Assembly: GCA_022447625.1 (NCBI GenBank)
Contig: JAKVAX010000011.1
Coordinates: forward strand, 43,220-107,219
DNA: 64,000 bases
DNA from: Flavobacteriales bacterium
GTDB lineage: Bacteria > Bacteroidota > Bacteroidia > Flavobacteriales_D > Sanyastnellaceae
Direction: 5' to 3'
Shown in pieces: positions 38,108 through 46,741 of this stretch; within the stretch, counting starts at the first letter, position 1, and every line of letters starts with the position of its first letter. Below the pieces are notes generated by a model. It did no database searches. It had not been told where the DNA came from and saw only the letters and a list, made by a program, of their open reading frames with translations. Made by a program: the position numbers and the translations under genes.

Positions 38108-38883
38108 TTCTCTTGCTGATTCAAAAGTAGCCCCGGATCATCACTGACCAAATCAATGACCCCTAAAGCCTTCAGGCGTTCCGCGGTAGCGAGATCATTC
38201 ACCGTCCATGCAGAGAGGTGGATTTGGAGGGCTAGGCATCGTTCGACCATACGTTGGTCTATGAGGTCATGACGAACGCTTAAGCCTCTGAACTCTGGGT
38301 TCGGGCGAACGAAATCAGCGAAGTTGGTCCATGAATCTATATTCAACGGGGCTTCGATGAGATAATGGAGTGGGTACGAATGGTCGATCTTCGCCAATTT
38401 CTCGAGTAAACTGAGATTGAAGCTCTTGATACGCCAAGGGTGGTAGTTTTGCTTGGCTAGTAAACCGCTTATTACCTCAGCGTACCCCCGAAGCCATGAT
38501 TGATCTTCATTCTTTTCGAAGGGAACCTTCAGTTCAAGATTCAACCGATGGCCTGCTGAAGCATCAATGAGGTCTTGAAGTGAAGGAATGTGACAAACCG
38601 CTACCTCTTGCTCTGGGAACTTAGCGAGAGGCTCATGTCCGAATTCAACTTGTGTGAGGGTTGAAAGCGTCGATTCCCAAACGCGAAGGCTTTGCCGTTC
38701 CGCCGGTAGGCGATAATACCCTTCAAAGAGTTCACTATCATGAACCACGACCAACTCTTGATCTTGAGTTAATTGGATATCTACTTCAACGGCGAAGGCG
38801 CCAAGAGCAATTGCCCGTTTGACGCCTTCAATGCTATTTTCAGGGAATTCAGCCCTGCATCCACGATGACCTTGAGTGATCAC
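38098..38883 (-). CDS. Glycerophosphodiester phosphodiesterase
   Basis: 261 residues with the GDPD barrel and catalytic motifs: QGHRGCRAEFPENS at the very N-terminus (His/Arg), EVDIQLTQD (metal-binding Glu/Asp, about 35), VVHDSEL (catalytic His, about 49) and NLELKVPFE (Glu, about 120). It hydrolyses glycerophosphodiesters to glycerol-3-phosphate and an alcohol. No signal peptide, so cytosolic. Its last codons lie in a dispersed repeat, so the natural C-terminus may have been altered by it. Confidence 0.92.
   Translation of the reverse strand: MITQGHRGCRAEFPENSIEGVKRAIALGAFAVEVDIQLTQDQELVVVHDSELFEGYYRLPAERQSLRVWESTLSTLTQVEFGHEPLAKFPEQEVAVCHIPSLQDLIDASAGHRLNLELKVPFEKNEDQSWLRGYAEVISGLLAKQNYHPWRIKSFNLSLLEKLAKIDHSYPLHYLIEAPLNIDSWTNFADFVRPNPEFRGLSVRHDLIDQRMVERCLALQIHLSAWTVNDLATAERLKALGVIDLVSDDPGLLLNQQEKHG
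38179..38193 (-). repeat. 15-bp dispersed palindrome, 13/15
   Basis: Sense CTCGCTACCGCGGAA, encoding LATAE near the GDPD C-terminus. Confidence 0.65.
38698..38714 (-). repeat. TTCCGCC-GGTA-GGCGA hairpin variant
   Basis: Long-stem form in the GDPD gene, read as YRLPAERQ; near-identical to 49959-49974. Confidence 0.65.
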
Positions 38884-38892
38884 TGCCGTGGA

Positions 38893-40347
38893 TTAAAGAT
38901 TCTTCTTCAAGAAGTTCTCCACCTGAAAGATTCGAGTTGGCTTGTCAACGATCTCTCCTTCTTTGTTCAATAGGAACAACATCGGAGTCTTCGTCACGCG
39001 GTAATCTTTCGCTACCGGAGAATCCCACATCTGAAGCTGAGATACGTTGGGCCATGTCATACCGTTCTCTTCAATCGCGTTCACCCACTGGTTGCGCGTA
39101 TTGTCAACTGAAACGTTGATGACACCAAAACCACGGTCTTTGTACATCGCGTATACGTTCTTCAATACTGGAATCTCTTGTTCACACTTGTGGCACCATG
39201 AAGCCCAGAACATCACCAATGTATAGTCATGCTTCTTCACTTCATCGTACAGTACTGTGCGACCACCATCCCAATTCTCGATATCGAAGTTTGGTGGCAC
39301 TTTGCCAATCTGAAGGTTTACCAAACCTTGTGCTCGGCTCTTCAAAACGTCAGAGATATCTGCCGGACAATCTTCACCCATGATGTAGCTGTCAATGATG
39401 TACATCGATACGTGCTCCAATCCAGACTGGTAGAAACCGTCAGCCATTGTGTAGAGTGAGAACTCCATCACCTCAGTATCTACTTGAGATTTACCGTAGA
39501 GAATATCTACACAGTTGTAGAATCCAGCATCCTTGCCACCACTGAAGGTGCGCATGAACTCTTGAATTCGTCCGTTCATCACCGGCATGCGAACCAATGA
39601 CTTGTCTGTAAAATCAATGTCATCCCAGTAAGTCGCCATGTTCGATTTCTGCGGAGCGTAGTTCCAAGTCAAGTACTTAGCTAAGAACGAGTCTGGGTAA
39701 CGCTTGATGTGATCCGCAGCGGCATCACGCTTGAGTTGCTCTTGCTCTTTGATCTGCTGATCAATGCGTTCCTTGAATGATGAGTTGCTACGTTGGCGAC
39801 GTAACTGCTGAACAGTGTTATCTGCTTGACGCTGGATCATATAATATGAAAACCATCCTTTATTTTCTTCCGAAATCACCGCGTTTGGCTGCGCATCAAG
39901 ACGAGAAGAGTTGAATGACAGTTCGATATCTTGTTCCTCGCCGTTCACGATGAAGGCCATGAGGTTGGTGACATTGTCATTCACCCCCAACATGTAGAAA
40001 CCGCTCTTCAGCTTTTGTACACCAAAATCAAATCCATCAGCATCAAATGAAGTGCTCTCGATTTCAAATTGGTTTTTTCCTTCAGTTACATATAGCTTCA
40101 CTGGAACTCCTTGTGCCAATCCGCGAATCGTTCCATGGATGCGAACTTCGCCTTCCTTCTCTCCGCGATTCTTATCTGTAACCCCATTGATGTATCCAGG
40201 ATCTGCGGCTACTGCTGCTTGCTCTTGGCTTGTCGCTTGAGCTACTGTCTCCTGTTTTGCATCGTTATCTGCTTTCTCATTCGCTGGCGCGGAAGAACAT
40301 CCGGCAATCGCCACTAGGCTTAAGAAAGTCAACAGAATCTGATTCAT
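38893..40347 (-). CDS. Thioredoxin-like TlpA/DUF4369 lipoprotein
   Basis: 484 residues. Lipobox LVAIAGCSSAPAN (Cys about 17), an N-terminal DUF4369-like beta domain (VRIHGTIRGLAQGVPVKLYV), a helical linker, and a C-terminal TlpA thioredoxin fold (about 345-484) with the active-site pair WASWCHKCEQEIP. It would act as a disulfide reductase in the periplasm, a family common in Bacteroidota. A -7 box TATATTTG lies at 40380-40373. Ten bases before the GDPD gene, so the two may be cotranscribed. Confidence 0.9.
   Translation of the reverse strand: MNQILLTFLSLVAIAGCSSAPANEKADNDAKQETVAQATSQEQAAVAADPGYINGVTDKNRGEKEGEVRIHGTIRGLAQGVPVKLYVTEGKNQFEIESTSFDADGFDFGVQKLKSGFYMLGVNDNVTNLMAFIVNGEEQDIELSFNSSRLDAQPNAVISEENKGWFSYYMIQRQADNTVQQLRRQRSNSSFKERIDQQIKEQEQLKRDAAADHIKRYPDSFLAKYLTWNYAPQKSNMATYWDDIDFTDKSLVRMPVMNGRIQEFMRTFSGGKDAGFYNCVDILYGKSQVDTEVMEFSLYTMADGFYQSGLEHVSMYIIDSYIMGEDCPADISDVLKSRAQGLVNLQIGKVPPNFDIENWDGGRTVLYDEVKKHDYTLVMFWASWCHKCEQEIPVLKNVYAMYKDRGFGVINVSVDNTRNQWVNAIEENGMTWPNVSQLQMWDSPVAKDYRVTKTPMLFLLNKEGEIVDKPTRIFQVENFLKKNL
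40280..40294 (+). repeat. 15-bp dispersed palindrome, 14/15
   Basis: TTCGCTGGCGCGGAA, antisense to the TlpA gene and read as SSAPAN just after the lipobox. Confidence 0.75.
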
Positions 40348-40372
40348 CTTGCTCGTTTTAATTTTCGGTTCC

Positions 40373-40380
40373 CAAATATA
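40373..40380 (-). promoter_or_regulatory. -7 box of TlpA-like gene
   Basis: TATATTTG on the minus strand, full TAnnTTTG match, 26 bases before the ATG. Confidence 0.5.
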
Positions 40381-40467
40381 ACCAATCCAATAGGCTCGAA
40401 CAGCGGCGTTAACAATTCATTTAATTCCGAGTCAAGGCGGCCGGTAACTATTGCGCACCTTTGTACC

Positions 40468-41031
40468 ATGAAGTTGGAGCATGCCTTAGACTTACTTGAC
40501 CTCGAACGCAAACCAGAGGATCTAGACATCATCGATGAGTTAATCGAAGAAGCGGTCTTTCCTCTTCGTGAGTATTTTTTACGAAACCCTGTCGTTCCTG
40601 TGCTCTACAGATCGCGACTGGCGCGTATCAAACAACTTCAAGAAGCGGGTGAGAGTTTGGGGTTATCTACCTCTAAATCAACTCTGCTTACTACCTCTAC
40701 AGACTTCTCTCAAACAGACTTAGCCGAGTTACTGCGAGCCTTTGAAGCGGCCTTGAGTCAAGCTCGTCTTCAAGTAGCGCGGCATTTGAATCCAAGTGCG
40801 CTCATGGCTTCGGTAGAACAAATGATTGCCGTTCAAGAGTCTTTTGAGCATGCTTTTCTTCGCGCAACGGCTCATTTCGCTAGCGCGGAATCGAATATCC
40901 TCGCCGCCGATGTGGTTGACACTGGGAAGCTGCTTATGCTACTTCAGCAAGCAGATCCGTCAAGTACCGAATTGATTGAAAAGGAGCGGAAGAGAATTGA
41001 AATCATTCATGAGCGACAGCGTCGTCAGTAA
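40468..41031 (+). CDS. Helical protein of unknown function
   Basis: 187 residues, no signal peptide or membrane segment, predicted mostly alpha-helical with long amphipathic stretches (KRIEIIHERQRRQ at the end). CACCTTTG lies eight bases before the ATG, so the mRNA may be nearly leaderless. Its last 29 bases overlap the convergent isoaspartyl-peptidase gene. An exact dispersed palindrome encodes FASAE at about 138. Not recognised as a named family. Confidence 0.7.
   Translation: MKLEHALDLLDLERKPEDLDIIDELIEEAVFPLREYFLRNPVVPVLYRSRLARIKQLQEAGESLGLSTSKSTLLTTSTDFSQTDLAELLRAFEAALSQARLQVARHLNPSALMASVEQMIAVQESFEHAFLRATAHFASAESNILAADVVDTGKLLMLLQQADPSSTELIEKERKRIEIIHERQRRQ
40876..40890 (+). repeat. 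15-bp dispersed palindrome, exact copy
   Basis: TTCGCTAGCGCGGAA, encoding FASAE in the middle of a cytosolic helical protein, so it is not tied to signal peptides. Confidence 0.85.
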
Positions 41032-41950
41032 AGATCGCTGTTGTCAATGTAGTCCCTTCTTTGACCCAAGCACGGTACATTCCTTCAGAGTTGAACGGAC
41101 AAGCAATGTTTCCATCTTTATCGATGCTGATCACGCCTCCGTCACCACCAATATCGCCTACTTCATGATTGATAACCTTGAAGCCGGCATCAGCCAAGCT
41201 CAGTCCACCATATTCCATCATTGACGCGATGCGTGAAGCGACGGCTGAACGAATAAAGAACTCGCCATACCCTGTGGCGCTCACAGCGCAATTGCGGTTG
41301 TCTGCCCATGTTCCTGATCCAATTAGTGCCGAATCGCCGATACGTCCGTAGCGCTTATTAGTCATGCCTCCTGTTGAAGTCGCTGCTGCCAAGGTTCCGT
41401 TCTTGTCAATAGCGACGGCACCAACCGTTCCGTACTTCTCTCGGTTATCGGTGTGATCAAGTTGGACACGATTGTTCTTTTTCGCCTCTTCCAGCTGCTC
41501 TTTGCGAAGGGTGGTTGTAAAGTGAGAGTTTGAGACAACAGGCACACCTTGTTCCTTAGCGAATTGCTCTGCCCCTTCTCCATTGAGCATGACAAATTCA
41601 GAGTCCATGACCATTCTACACAAGGAGATCGGACTTTCAATACGACGAACTGCGCACACAGCAGCGGCTTTTCGCTCTTTGCCTTCCATCAAGGAAGCAT
41701 CCAATTCATGTACTCCCTCATGCGTCATGACAGCGCCTACTCCTGCATTGAACAGTGGCTCTTGTTCCAGCACTTTTACTGTTACAATAACTGCATCTAA
41801 GGCGTCGCCGTTGTTCTTCAACACCTCTTCCCCTGCTGACAGCGCTCGAAGGAGCGCACTTCGATACATGCGCTCCTTCTCAGCTGTCATTTCATCTTTC
41901 ACCAATGTTCCTGCACCACCGTGCAAGACCAATCCATATTCTTTTGCCAT
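41003..41950 (-). CDS. iaaA: Isoaspartyl peptidase / plant-type asparaginase
   Basis: 315-residue Ntn hydrolase precursor. Oxyanion motif HGGAGTL (about 10-16) and the autocleavage/nucleophile Thr in EKYGTVGAVAIDKNG (Thr about 180), which becomes the N-terminus of the beta subunit; SGTWADNRNCAVSATGYGE and the second-half Thr loop STGGMTNKRYGRIGDS follow. These enzymes hydrolyse beta-aspartyl (isoaspartyl) dipeptides, including beta-Asp-Arg from cyanophycin, and asparagine. No signal peptide, so cytosolic. Its ATG overlaps the stop of the upstream T9SS gene, whose leader matches the susC-cyanophycinase leader. Confidence 0.93.
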   Translation of the reverse strand: MAKEYGLVLHGGAGTLVKDEMTAEKERMYRSALLRALSAGEEVLKNNGDALDAVIVTVKVLEQEPLFNAGVGAVMTHEGVHELDASLMEGKERKAAAVCAVRRIESPISLCRMVMDSEFVMLNGEGAEQFAKEQGVPVVSNSHFTTTLRKEQLEEAKKNNRVQLDHTDNREKYGTVGAVAIDKNGTLAAATSTGGMTNKRYGRIGDSALIGSGTWADNRNCAVSATGYGEFFIRSAVASRIASMMEYGGLSLADAGFKVINHEVGDIGGDGGVISIDKDGNIACPFNSEGMYRAWVKEGTTLTTAIFTDDAVAHE

Positions 41951-42840
41951 TAGCGAATGCTTACCTGCGTAGTTGAAGAGCTTCCATTCGCTTTGACATT
42001 CAAAATGTAGTTGCCTGTCGCTAGCGCGGAAACGTTAATGCTAATCTGCGCCCCCGGAGCTAGATCACCCTCTGAAGATTGAAGCACAATCTTACCTTGA
42101 AGATCAACAATTGACCATGTAAGGTCAGTAGCCGCTTGGTCAAATTGTACGCGAAGCTCATTGTCTGCCGGTAGTGGCCAGCAACGAATTTCAACCTCCG
42201 GGATCTCTTTAACGGCAACGGCACCTTCGCTCACGACGATGTTATCAATGGCCAATTCATTTCCTCCGTTCCCCGGTCCTGTTGGAAGGTCTGGGTTATA
42301 CGGCTGCGTAAAGTTTCTGAACGCGATGTATACTGTTTCGTTCGCAAAGTCAGCCAAAGACATTTGGTGGAATGTTTCTTCAGTCTCTTCACCTTCATTA
42401 CCCGTATCAAAGATTGGCGCTGCCAAGAAGAAATTTTCAATGGCTTGTCCGTCTGCTACCACAAACACCTGGTATTGATCACGGAAGTCACCCGACGAAG
42501 TAATGGCCATACCCGTCCACGACAAGTATGGATCAGAACCCAACTGAACTCCAGGAAGAATCATCCAATCATCAGACGGACCTTCATCACCTTCGTACCA
42601 TGATACAGAGAAAGCAGCGTCAGAACCTGAACCGCCACCGAATCCTTGAGCAGAGATATTGCGAATCGTCCATGCAGAATCCACCATCGTAGCTAGGTCT
42701 GGATCATCAGGAGTTAATTCATCAAGGTTCACAAGAACCACTTCGGCAGGCATGCCGTTATCGAAGTATTCTTCAAAAATGATTTGAGCTGAGGCACCCA
42801 CAGATAATAGCACCCCAAAAAGAGTATATACTAGTTTCAT
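41950..42840 (-). CDS. T9SS-secreted choice-of-anchor J / cleaved-adhesin-like protein
   Basis: 296 residues: signal peptide (1-18, FGVLLSVGASAQ), a choice-of-anchor J domain (about 20-195; FEEYFDNGMPAEVVLVNLDE, DDWMILPGVQLGSDPYLSW, NELAIDNIVVSEG), and a T9SS type A sorting domain (about 215-296, ending NILNVKANGSSSTTQVSIR). Such domains bind polymers or peptides at the surface in gingipain-type systems. It shares an operon and one nucleotide with iaaA and a structured leader with the susC operon. A surface binding protein for the same substrate is possible, not shown. Confidence 0.85.
   Translation of the reverse strand: MKLVYTLFGVLLSVGASAQIIFEEYFDNGMPAEVVLVNLDELTPDDPDLATMVDSAWTIRNISAQGFGGGSGSDAAFSVSWYEGDEGPSDDWMILPGVQLGSDPYLSWTGMAITSSGDFRDQYQVFVVADGQAIENFFLAAPIFDTGNEGEETEETFHQMSLADFANETVYIAFRNFTQPYNPDLPTGPGNGGNELAIDNIVVSEGAVAVKEIPEVEIRCWPLPADNELRVQFDQAATDLTWSIVDLQGKIVLQSSEGDLAPGAQISINVSALATGNYILNVKANGSSSTTQVSIR
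42017..42031 (+). repeat. 15-bp dispersed palindrome, 14/15
   Basis: GTCGCTAGCGCGGAA, antisense and read as SALAT in the T9SS domain. Confidence 0.8.
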
Positions 42841-42877
42841 ACAACAAGTTGTTTAGTTCGAATAAAAAGGAATAGAA

Positions 42878-42895
42878 GCCGCCAGAAAACGGCGG
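42878..42895. other. P3 hairpin of the iaaA operon leader
   Basis: On the minus strand CCGCC-GTTTTCT-GGCGG, about 40 bases before the ATG, matching P3 of the susC leader in position. Confidence 0.6.
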
Positions 42896-42993
42896 AGTAC
42901 AGAATCTCGATCGAGATCTCAACAGTCAAAGATCGGCTGCAAATTGCGCAGCGCAGCCGGTTTACGGAATGTGACTTTGAAGTAGTACATACT

Positions 42994-43001
42994 CAAATGT
43001 A
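42994..43001 (-). promoter_or_regulatory. -7 box of the T9SS-iaaA operon
   Basis: TACATTTG, full TAnnTTTG match, aligned with TAATATTG of the susC leader. No clear -33 box. Confidence 0.55.
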
Positions 43002-43016
43002 GGGAAATTCGGGAAA

Positions 43017-43072
43017 CGGGTTGCGGGTTGCGGTTCGCAGATCGCAGATCGCAGATCGCGGTGGACGGTACA
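43017..43072. repeat. Eight-unit heptamer array
   Basis: CGGGTTG, CGGGTTG, CGGTTCG, CAGATCG, CAGATCG, CAGATCG, CGGTGGA, CGGTACA, all in 7-base phase; the word changes by steps. Confidence 0.8.
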
Positions 43073-43104
43073 TCAACTAAGGCCTAAAGCCCAACGCCTA
43101 AAAA

Positions 43105-43256
43105 AGATGTAGTCCACTCTCCTACAACCACTGCAAGACAATTCCCATACCTTAGAATTGTAGGGAACGTTGTATTTCCGATGCAGCGAAGGATTAACCA
43201 TCCTGACGTATTCTTACACTAGCTGAACGGAGCCTTTTGGGGCTCCGTTTATTTTT
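43105..43256 (+). ncRNA. Candidate structured small RNA ending at a terminator
   Basis: A 552-base gap (42841-43392) holds this non-coding block. Nested pairings are visible: TACAAC/GTTGTA (43123-43128 with 43169-43174) enclosing CAATTC/GAATTG (43139-43144 with 43155-43160), CTGCA/TGCAG (43131-43135 with 43182-43186) and GGAT/ATCC (43191-43203), then a strong terminator. The terminator has no plus-strand gene in front of it, which suggests an RNA of about 100-150 bases. Promoter and class unknown. Confidence 0.35.
43227..43256 (+). terminator. Intrinsic terminator without an upstream gene
   Basis: ACGGAGCC-TTTTGG-GGCTCCGT followed by TTATTTTT on the plus strand. Nearest genes on both sides are on the minus strand, so it must serve an unannotated transcript. 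Confidence 0.8.
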
Positions 43257-43260
43257 GGAA

Positions 43261-43385
43261 GGATTGCGGAAAGAGGATCGCGGATTGCGGTGGGCTGTAG
43301 GTAGTAAGCGGCATGCGACATGCAGCATACGGAAAACAAACGGATGCCGGACGCCGGGTGTGGACGCCCGGCAATAGATGCCGGA
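43261..43385. repeat. Mixed heptamer arrays
   Basis: GGATTGC-GGAAAGA-GGATCGC-GGATTGC-GGTGGGC (43261-43295), GCGGCAT-GCGACAT-GCAGCAT (43308-43328) and CGGATGC-CGGACGC-CGGGTGT (43341-43361). The last shares 18 bases with 47026-47043. Confidence 0.75.
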
Positions 43386-43392
43386 CTTAGGA

Positions 43393-43821
43393 TCAAATCC
43401 TCACAAAACACTTCTTAAAAAACAACTCCCATGCTCCTGCTTTGGTTTGATCGCAGGCGATTTGGATTTGTTTACCTGAGGCTAGATTTAGCGTGAAAAC
43501 ACAAGGATGACTGGTGCGATCTTGAAGCTCTCTTCGCATGGAAAGGACCTCGTGGTTGCCTAGGGGGATGCCGTATACTTCTAGGCGTATTTTGAAATAG
43601 AGTATGGCTCCCTGTTGCGTACGTTGGAGGTTGCAATATTTGACGTTGCTGGTCTCGCCTAACATCTCAGATGCTTCTCCTGGCACATCAATTAAGACAC
43701 CACGTGGTGAGCCTGTTCCTCCTTGAGCGATGCCTTTGAAGAAGGGGACCGGTCTTCCAGTGATTGCGTAGACTTCGTCCCAGCGATCAGGGTCATTATA
43801 GGTTAAGTTCCAGTACCTCAT
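43393..43821 (-). CDS. Conserved-looking protein of unknown function next to cryptochrome
   Basis: 142 residues from ATG 43821 (MRYWNLTYNDPDRWDEVYAI); the longer frame to 43908 runs antisense-free but inside the cryptochrome gene and is unlikely. No signal peptide or TM segment. A beta-rich C-terminal half (AILYFKIRLEVYGIPLGN ... CVFTLNLASGKQIQIAC) suggests a small cytosolic domain. It overlaps the cryptochrome stop by 26 bases and is probably cotranscribed. Not recognised. Confidence 0.6.
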   Translation of the reverse strand: MRYWNLTYNDPDRWDEVYAITGRPVPFFKGIAQGGTGSPRGVLIDVPGEASEMLGETSNVKYCNLQRTQQGAILYFKIRLEVYGIPLGNHEVLSMRRELQDRTSHPCVFTLNLASGKQIQIACDQTKAGAWELFFKKCFVRI

Positions 43822-45091
43822 TGCTCCAGCGTGATCTGTATTTCCCGTTTGTATCGTAGCGGTCTGCTTGTAGTTGGGTGTTGAACTTTCTGTTCGGACG
43901 AGGGTCATTGCCTACTCCGGCAACGTAGATCCAATTTCCATAGTTGCTACATGGGTCATAGTCGATGAGGAAGTGTTCGAAAAGACTTGCTCCAAGTCGC
44001 CAATCTACACCCAAGTCATGAACCAGGTAACTAGCTACGTTTTGTCGGCCTCGGTTGCTCATGAAACCGGTTTTCGCTAGTTCTCTCATGTTCGCATTGA
44101 CGAATTCATCTTGTGTTCTTCCTTCTGCCCATTGAGCCCATACTCTTTTGTCTTTGCGCCATTTTGGAGCTCGTCCTTTGATGCCCGCCTTCCAGAAAAT
44201 ACGGTCATCGTATTTCATCGCAACGAATCGGAAGTAGTCTCTCCAGATCAATTCTAAAATCAACCAATAAGTACTTTCGTTGCTTTCATAATGAGCCTCG
44301 TACTTTTTGATCTCCCAGTAGATTTCGCGAGGTGAGATACAACCGTTCGCGAGCCAAGGAGAAAATTTACTGCTGTAATCAGCGCCGATGAGTCCGTTGC
44401 GTGTTTTCTTGTAGACACTGAGTTTCTTCGTCTTCCAGAAGTAGTGATCCATGCGAGCTTTGGCCTCAGAAGCACCTCCCCTAAAATCTAATACTGCTCT
44501 CGGATCAAGTGATGAATCGGTTTGCCCGAAATCAGCCATGGTAGGCAACTCACAAGCATCTAATCCTGAAGATTTCCAGGTCGTTGGAGCTGCTTTAAGC
44601 TCTCTCACCTTCGCATACTTCTCAGCCTTCTTGCGGAATTGAGTAAAGATCTCTGGGAGGTCTTGAATGTCCATCGGGATGTCTTCAGGATGGTAAAGGG
44701 TCAACCCCTCTTCCAAATGAAGCGTGAGCGATTCGGCGATAGCCTGTTCTAAATCAAATTCTTCTTGCGTATGCTCTTGCTGTGCGTAAACCGTTTTGGT
44801 TTGATGCTTTGAAGACAACTCTTTTAGCACCTCAACGGTGTCACCTTTGATCAGCTGCAACTCCACTCCCAATTTCCGAAGTTGTGCTTGAAGGTCTGCC
44901 ACGCTTTCCAACAAGAACTTCGTGCGGAATGGACCGGTTTTCACTAACCCCCAGTTATCTTCATCCCACCACCAGTCATCAAAGATAAATACTGGAATCA
45001 CCTCCTCTGCCTCTCTCAGTGCGCGATCCAATCCTGGGTTGTCATTCAGTCTTAGATCATTTCTAAACCAATACATCGCTTTCTTAGTCAC
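43796..45091 (-). CDS. DASH-family cryptochrome
   Basis: 431 residues: N-terminal photolyase alpha/beta domain (MYWFRNDLRLNDNPGLDRAL) and C-terminal FAD-binding domain. FAD-site features typical of Cry-DASH are visible: YSSKFSPWLANGCISPREI, LIWRDYFRFVAMKY, and ANMRELAKTGFMSNRGRQNVAS followed by DWRLGASLFEHFLIDYDP. Cry-DASH proteins repair cyclobutane dimers in single-stranded DNA and may act as light sensors. Lies downstream of the FeS-type photolyase gene with the same orientation. Confidence 0.94.
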   Translation of the reverse strand: MTKKAMYWFRNDLRLNDNPGLDRALREAEEVIPVFIFDDWWWDEDNWGLVKTGPFRTKFLLESVADLQAQLRKLGVELQLIKGDTVEVLKELSSKHQTKTVYAQQEHTQEEFDLEQAIAESLTLHLEEGLTLYHPEDIPMDIQDLPEIFTQFRKKAEKYAKVRELKAAPTTWKSSGLDACELPTMADFGQTDSSLDPRAVLDFRGGASEAKARMDHYFWKTKKLSVYKKTRNGLIGADYSSKFSPWLANGCISPREIYWEIKKYEAHYESNESTYWLILELIWRDYFRFVAMKYDDRIFWKAGIKGRAPKWRKDKRVWAQWAEGRTQDEFVNANMRELAKTGFMSNRGRQNVASYLVHDLGVDWRLGASLFEHFLIDYDPCSNYGNWIYVAGVGNDPRPNRKFNTQLQADRYDTNGKYRSRWSNEVLELNL

Positions 45092-45173
45092 GGTTGCTGA
45101 TTTTTGATTGGAACAGATGAAGTGGTTTTGTGTTCGAATTCCTTTTTCTTGGAGGGCTTAAGGGCGAATTAAT

Positions 45174-45201
45174 CGGAAAACGATAATCAATAATCGATAA
45201 C
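45174..45201. repeat. Heptamer array between photolyase genes
   Basis: TCGGAAA, ACGATAA, TCAATAA, TCGATAA in phase. Confidence 0.6.
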
Positions 45202-45208
45202 TGGTGAT

Positions 45209-46741
45209 TTATAGTGCTTCGATATTGTTGAGGTAGTCGTTGGCTTGGGAGAGAAGAGCAGCTTTATTCTCCGGCGCCATTTTATCCCAGGTGCGGTACA
45301 TCATACCGATGCGTGGGTTTCTTCCGAGCTTGTCGCGGTGGCGGTCGTAGAAGTTCCAGTAGAGGCTGTTGAATGGGCAGGCACCTTCTCCAGATTTCTT
45401 TTTGTGGTCGTAGACACAATTGTCGCAGTAGCTTGACATCTTCTTCATGTAGTTGGCTGAAGAGACGTAAGGCTTGGTACCTACGATGCCACCATCTGCG
45501 AATTGGCTCATGCCTCGGGTGTTGGTGATTTCAACCCATTCGATCGCGTCGATGTAGATTCCAAGATACCATTGGTCTACTTCATCGGGGTGAATTCCTG
45601 CGAGCAGGGCGAAGTTGCCTGTGACCATCAAACGTTGGATATGATGAGCATAGCTATACTCTAACGATTGCTTAATAGCATGGCGTAAGCAGGCCATTTT
45701 CGTATTGCCGTCCCAGAACCATGACGGAAGCTGACGATCGTGCTCAAAGAAGTTCAACGAGGCGTAATCAGGCATTTTCGCCCAGTAAATTCCGCGCATA
45801 TATTCTCTCCAACCTAGGACCTGACGAATGAAGCCTTCTACCTGCGAAATTGAAGCATGATCGCGATCTGCTTTCCATCGTTCTTCCACCGCTCGGATGA
45901 CCGTCATCGGGTGAATGATCTTTGAATTAATCAAAAACGACAATCGAGAATGATACAAGGACCAGTACTCGGGTGTCATGGCGTCTTGGAAATCTCCGAA
46001 ATGAGGCATGCACTCATCTACGAAAAACGTGAGAAGCTCATTTCCTTCTTCTTCGGTTACTGGCCATAGGAAGCGCTTTTCATCAAGCGTACCAATCGTC
46101 TTAACTCCTGACTTGGTGAGCATTTCCACCACTGAAGAGACATCTCGTTCAAACAATTTCGGCTCCGGTGGACGATGACCTTTGGGCAACTTCTTGCGGT
46201 TATTGGCATCGTAGTTCCATTGTCCTGTCACCGGTTGATCGCCTTCCATGAGCACTTGATGCTTCTTCCGCATCATGCGGTAGAAGCTCTCCATCAAGTA
46301 GGTCTTCTTGCCTTTGAAGAATTCGCGTAACTCGAATCGAGATGTCAGAAAGTGTTCGGAGTCTACAGGCTCTACAACGCCTTCAAACTGGTTATCCAGC
46401 TCATCGAGTTGTTGATCGAGGCGGTATTCATCTGGCCATTGATACTCTATCCGAGAGGCTCCTATCGATTCCGCGCTAGCGAGAAGATTCTGATTCAAAT
46501 CTTGCGTATTGCTCGCATCATCCAGCTTGAGATAAATCACTTGATGTCCGGCAGCCTCTAGCTTCGCCGCAAATTCACGCATCGCGAGAAAAAAGGCTAC
46601 AACCTTTTGGATGTGATGCGGCGCATAGTCTGTTTCTTGGCGCATCTCAGCCATGAAATAGCAAACGTGATCTTCCACACTGTTGTACCAACTGTGCTGC
46701 AAATTGAGCTGATCACCAAGGATCAAACGGAGGGTCTTCAT
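45209..46741 (-). CDS. FeS-type bacterial (6-4) photolyase-like protein
   Basis: 510 residues of the deoxyribodipyrimidine photolyase-related (FeS-BCP/PhrB) type. N-terminal [15 protein letters not shown] and the FAD-binding C-terminal half are present. The four Cys ligands of the [4Fe-4S] cluster are visible at the C-terminus: one earlier in the domain plus [14 protein letters not shown] and [12 protein letters not shown]. Members repair (6-4) photoproducts with FAD and a ribolumazine antenna. Its ATG overlaps the stop of the DUF2256 gene (ATGA), so both are coupled. Confidence 0.93.
   Translation of the reverse strand: MKTLRLILGDQLNLQHSWYNSVEDHVCYFMAEMRQETDYAPHHIQKVVAFFLAMREFAAKLEAAGHQVIYLKLDDASNTQDLNQNLLASAESIGASRIEYQWPDEYRLDQQLDELDNQFEGVVEPVDSEHFLTSRFELREFFKGKKTYLMESFYRMMRKKHQVLMEGDQPVTGQWNYDANNRKKLPKGHRPPEPKLFERDVSSVVEMLTKSGVKTIGTLDEKRFLWPVTEEEGNELLTFFVDECMPHFGDFQDAMTPEYWSLYHSRLSFLINSKIIHPMTVIRAVEERWKADRDHASISQVEGFIRQVLGWREYMRGIYWAKMPDYASLNFFEHDRQLPSWFWDGNTKMACLRHAIKQSLEYSYAHHIQRLMVTGNFALLAGIHPDEVDQWYLGIYIDAIEWVEITNTRGMSQFADGGIVGTKPYVSSANYMKKMSSYCDNCVYDHKKKSGEGACPFNSLYWNFYDRHRDKLGRNPRIGMMYRTWDKMAPENKAALLSQANDYLNNIEAL
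46469..46483 (-). repeat. 15-bp dispersed palindrome, 14/15
   Basis: Sense CTCGCTAGCGCGGAA, encoding LASAE in the FeS photolyase. Confidence 0.8.

Larger units (their letters stand above)
42878..43001 (-). ncRNA. Structured leader of the T9SS-iaaA operon, shared with 17425-17534
   Basis: Minus strand, RNA order: -7 box TACATTTG (43001-42994); GTAAACC (about 42967-42961); P1 stem CGGCTGC/GCAGCCG (42959-42953 with 42940-42934); P2 stem GATCT/AGATC (42934-42930 with 42919-42915) closing the ten-base loop TTGACTGTTG; a 14-bp palindrome ATCTCGATCGAGAT (42917-42904); P3 (42895-42878). Compared with the susC leader, P1 keeps pairing with different bases, while P2 and its loop are nearly unchanged. 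Confidence 0.6.
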
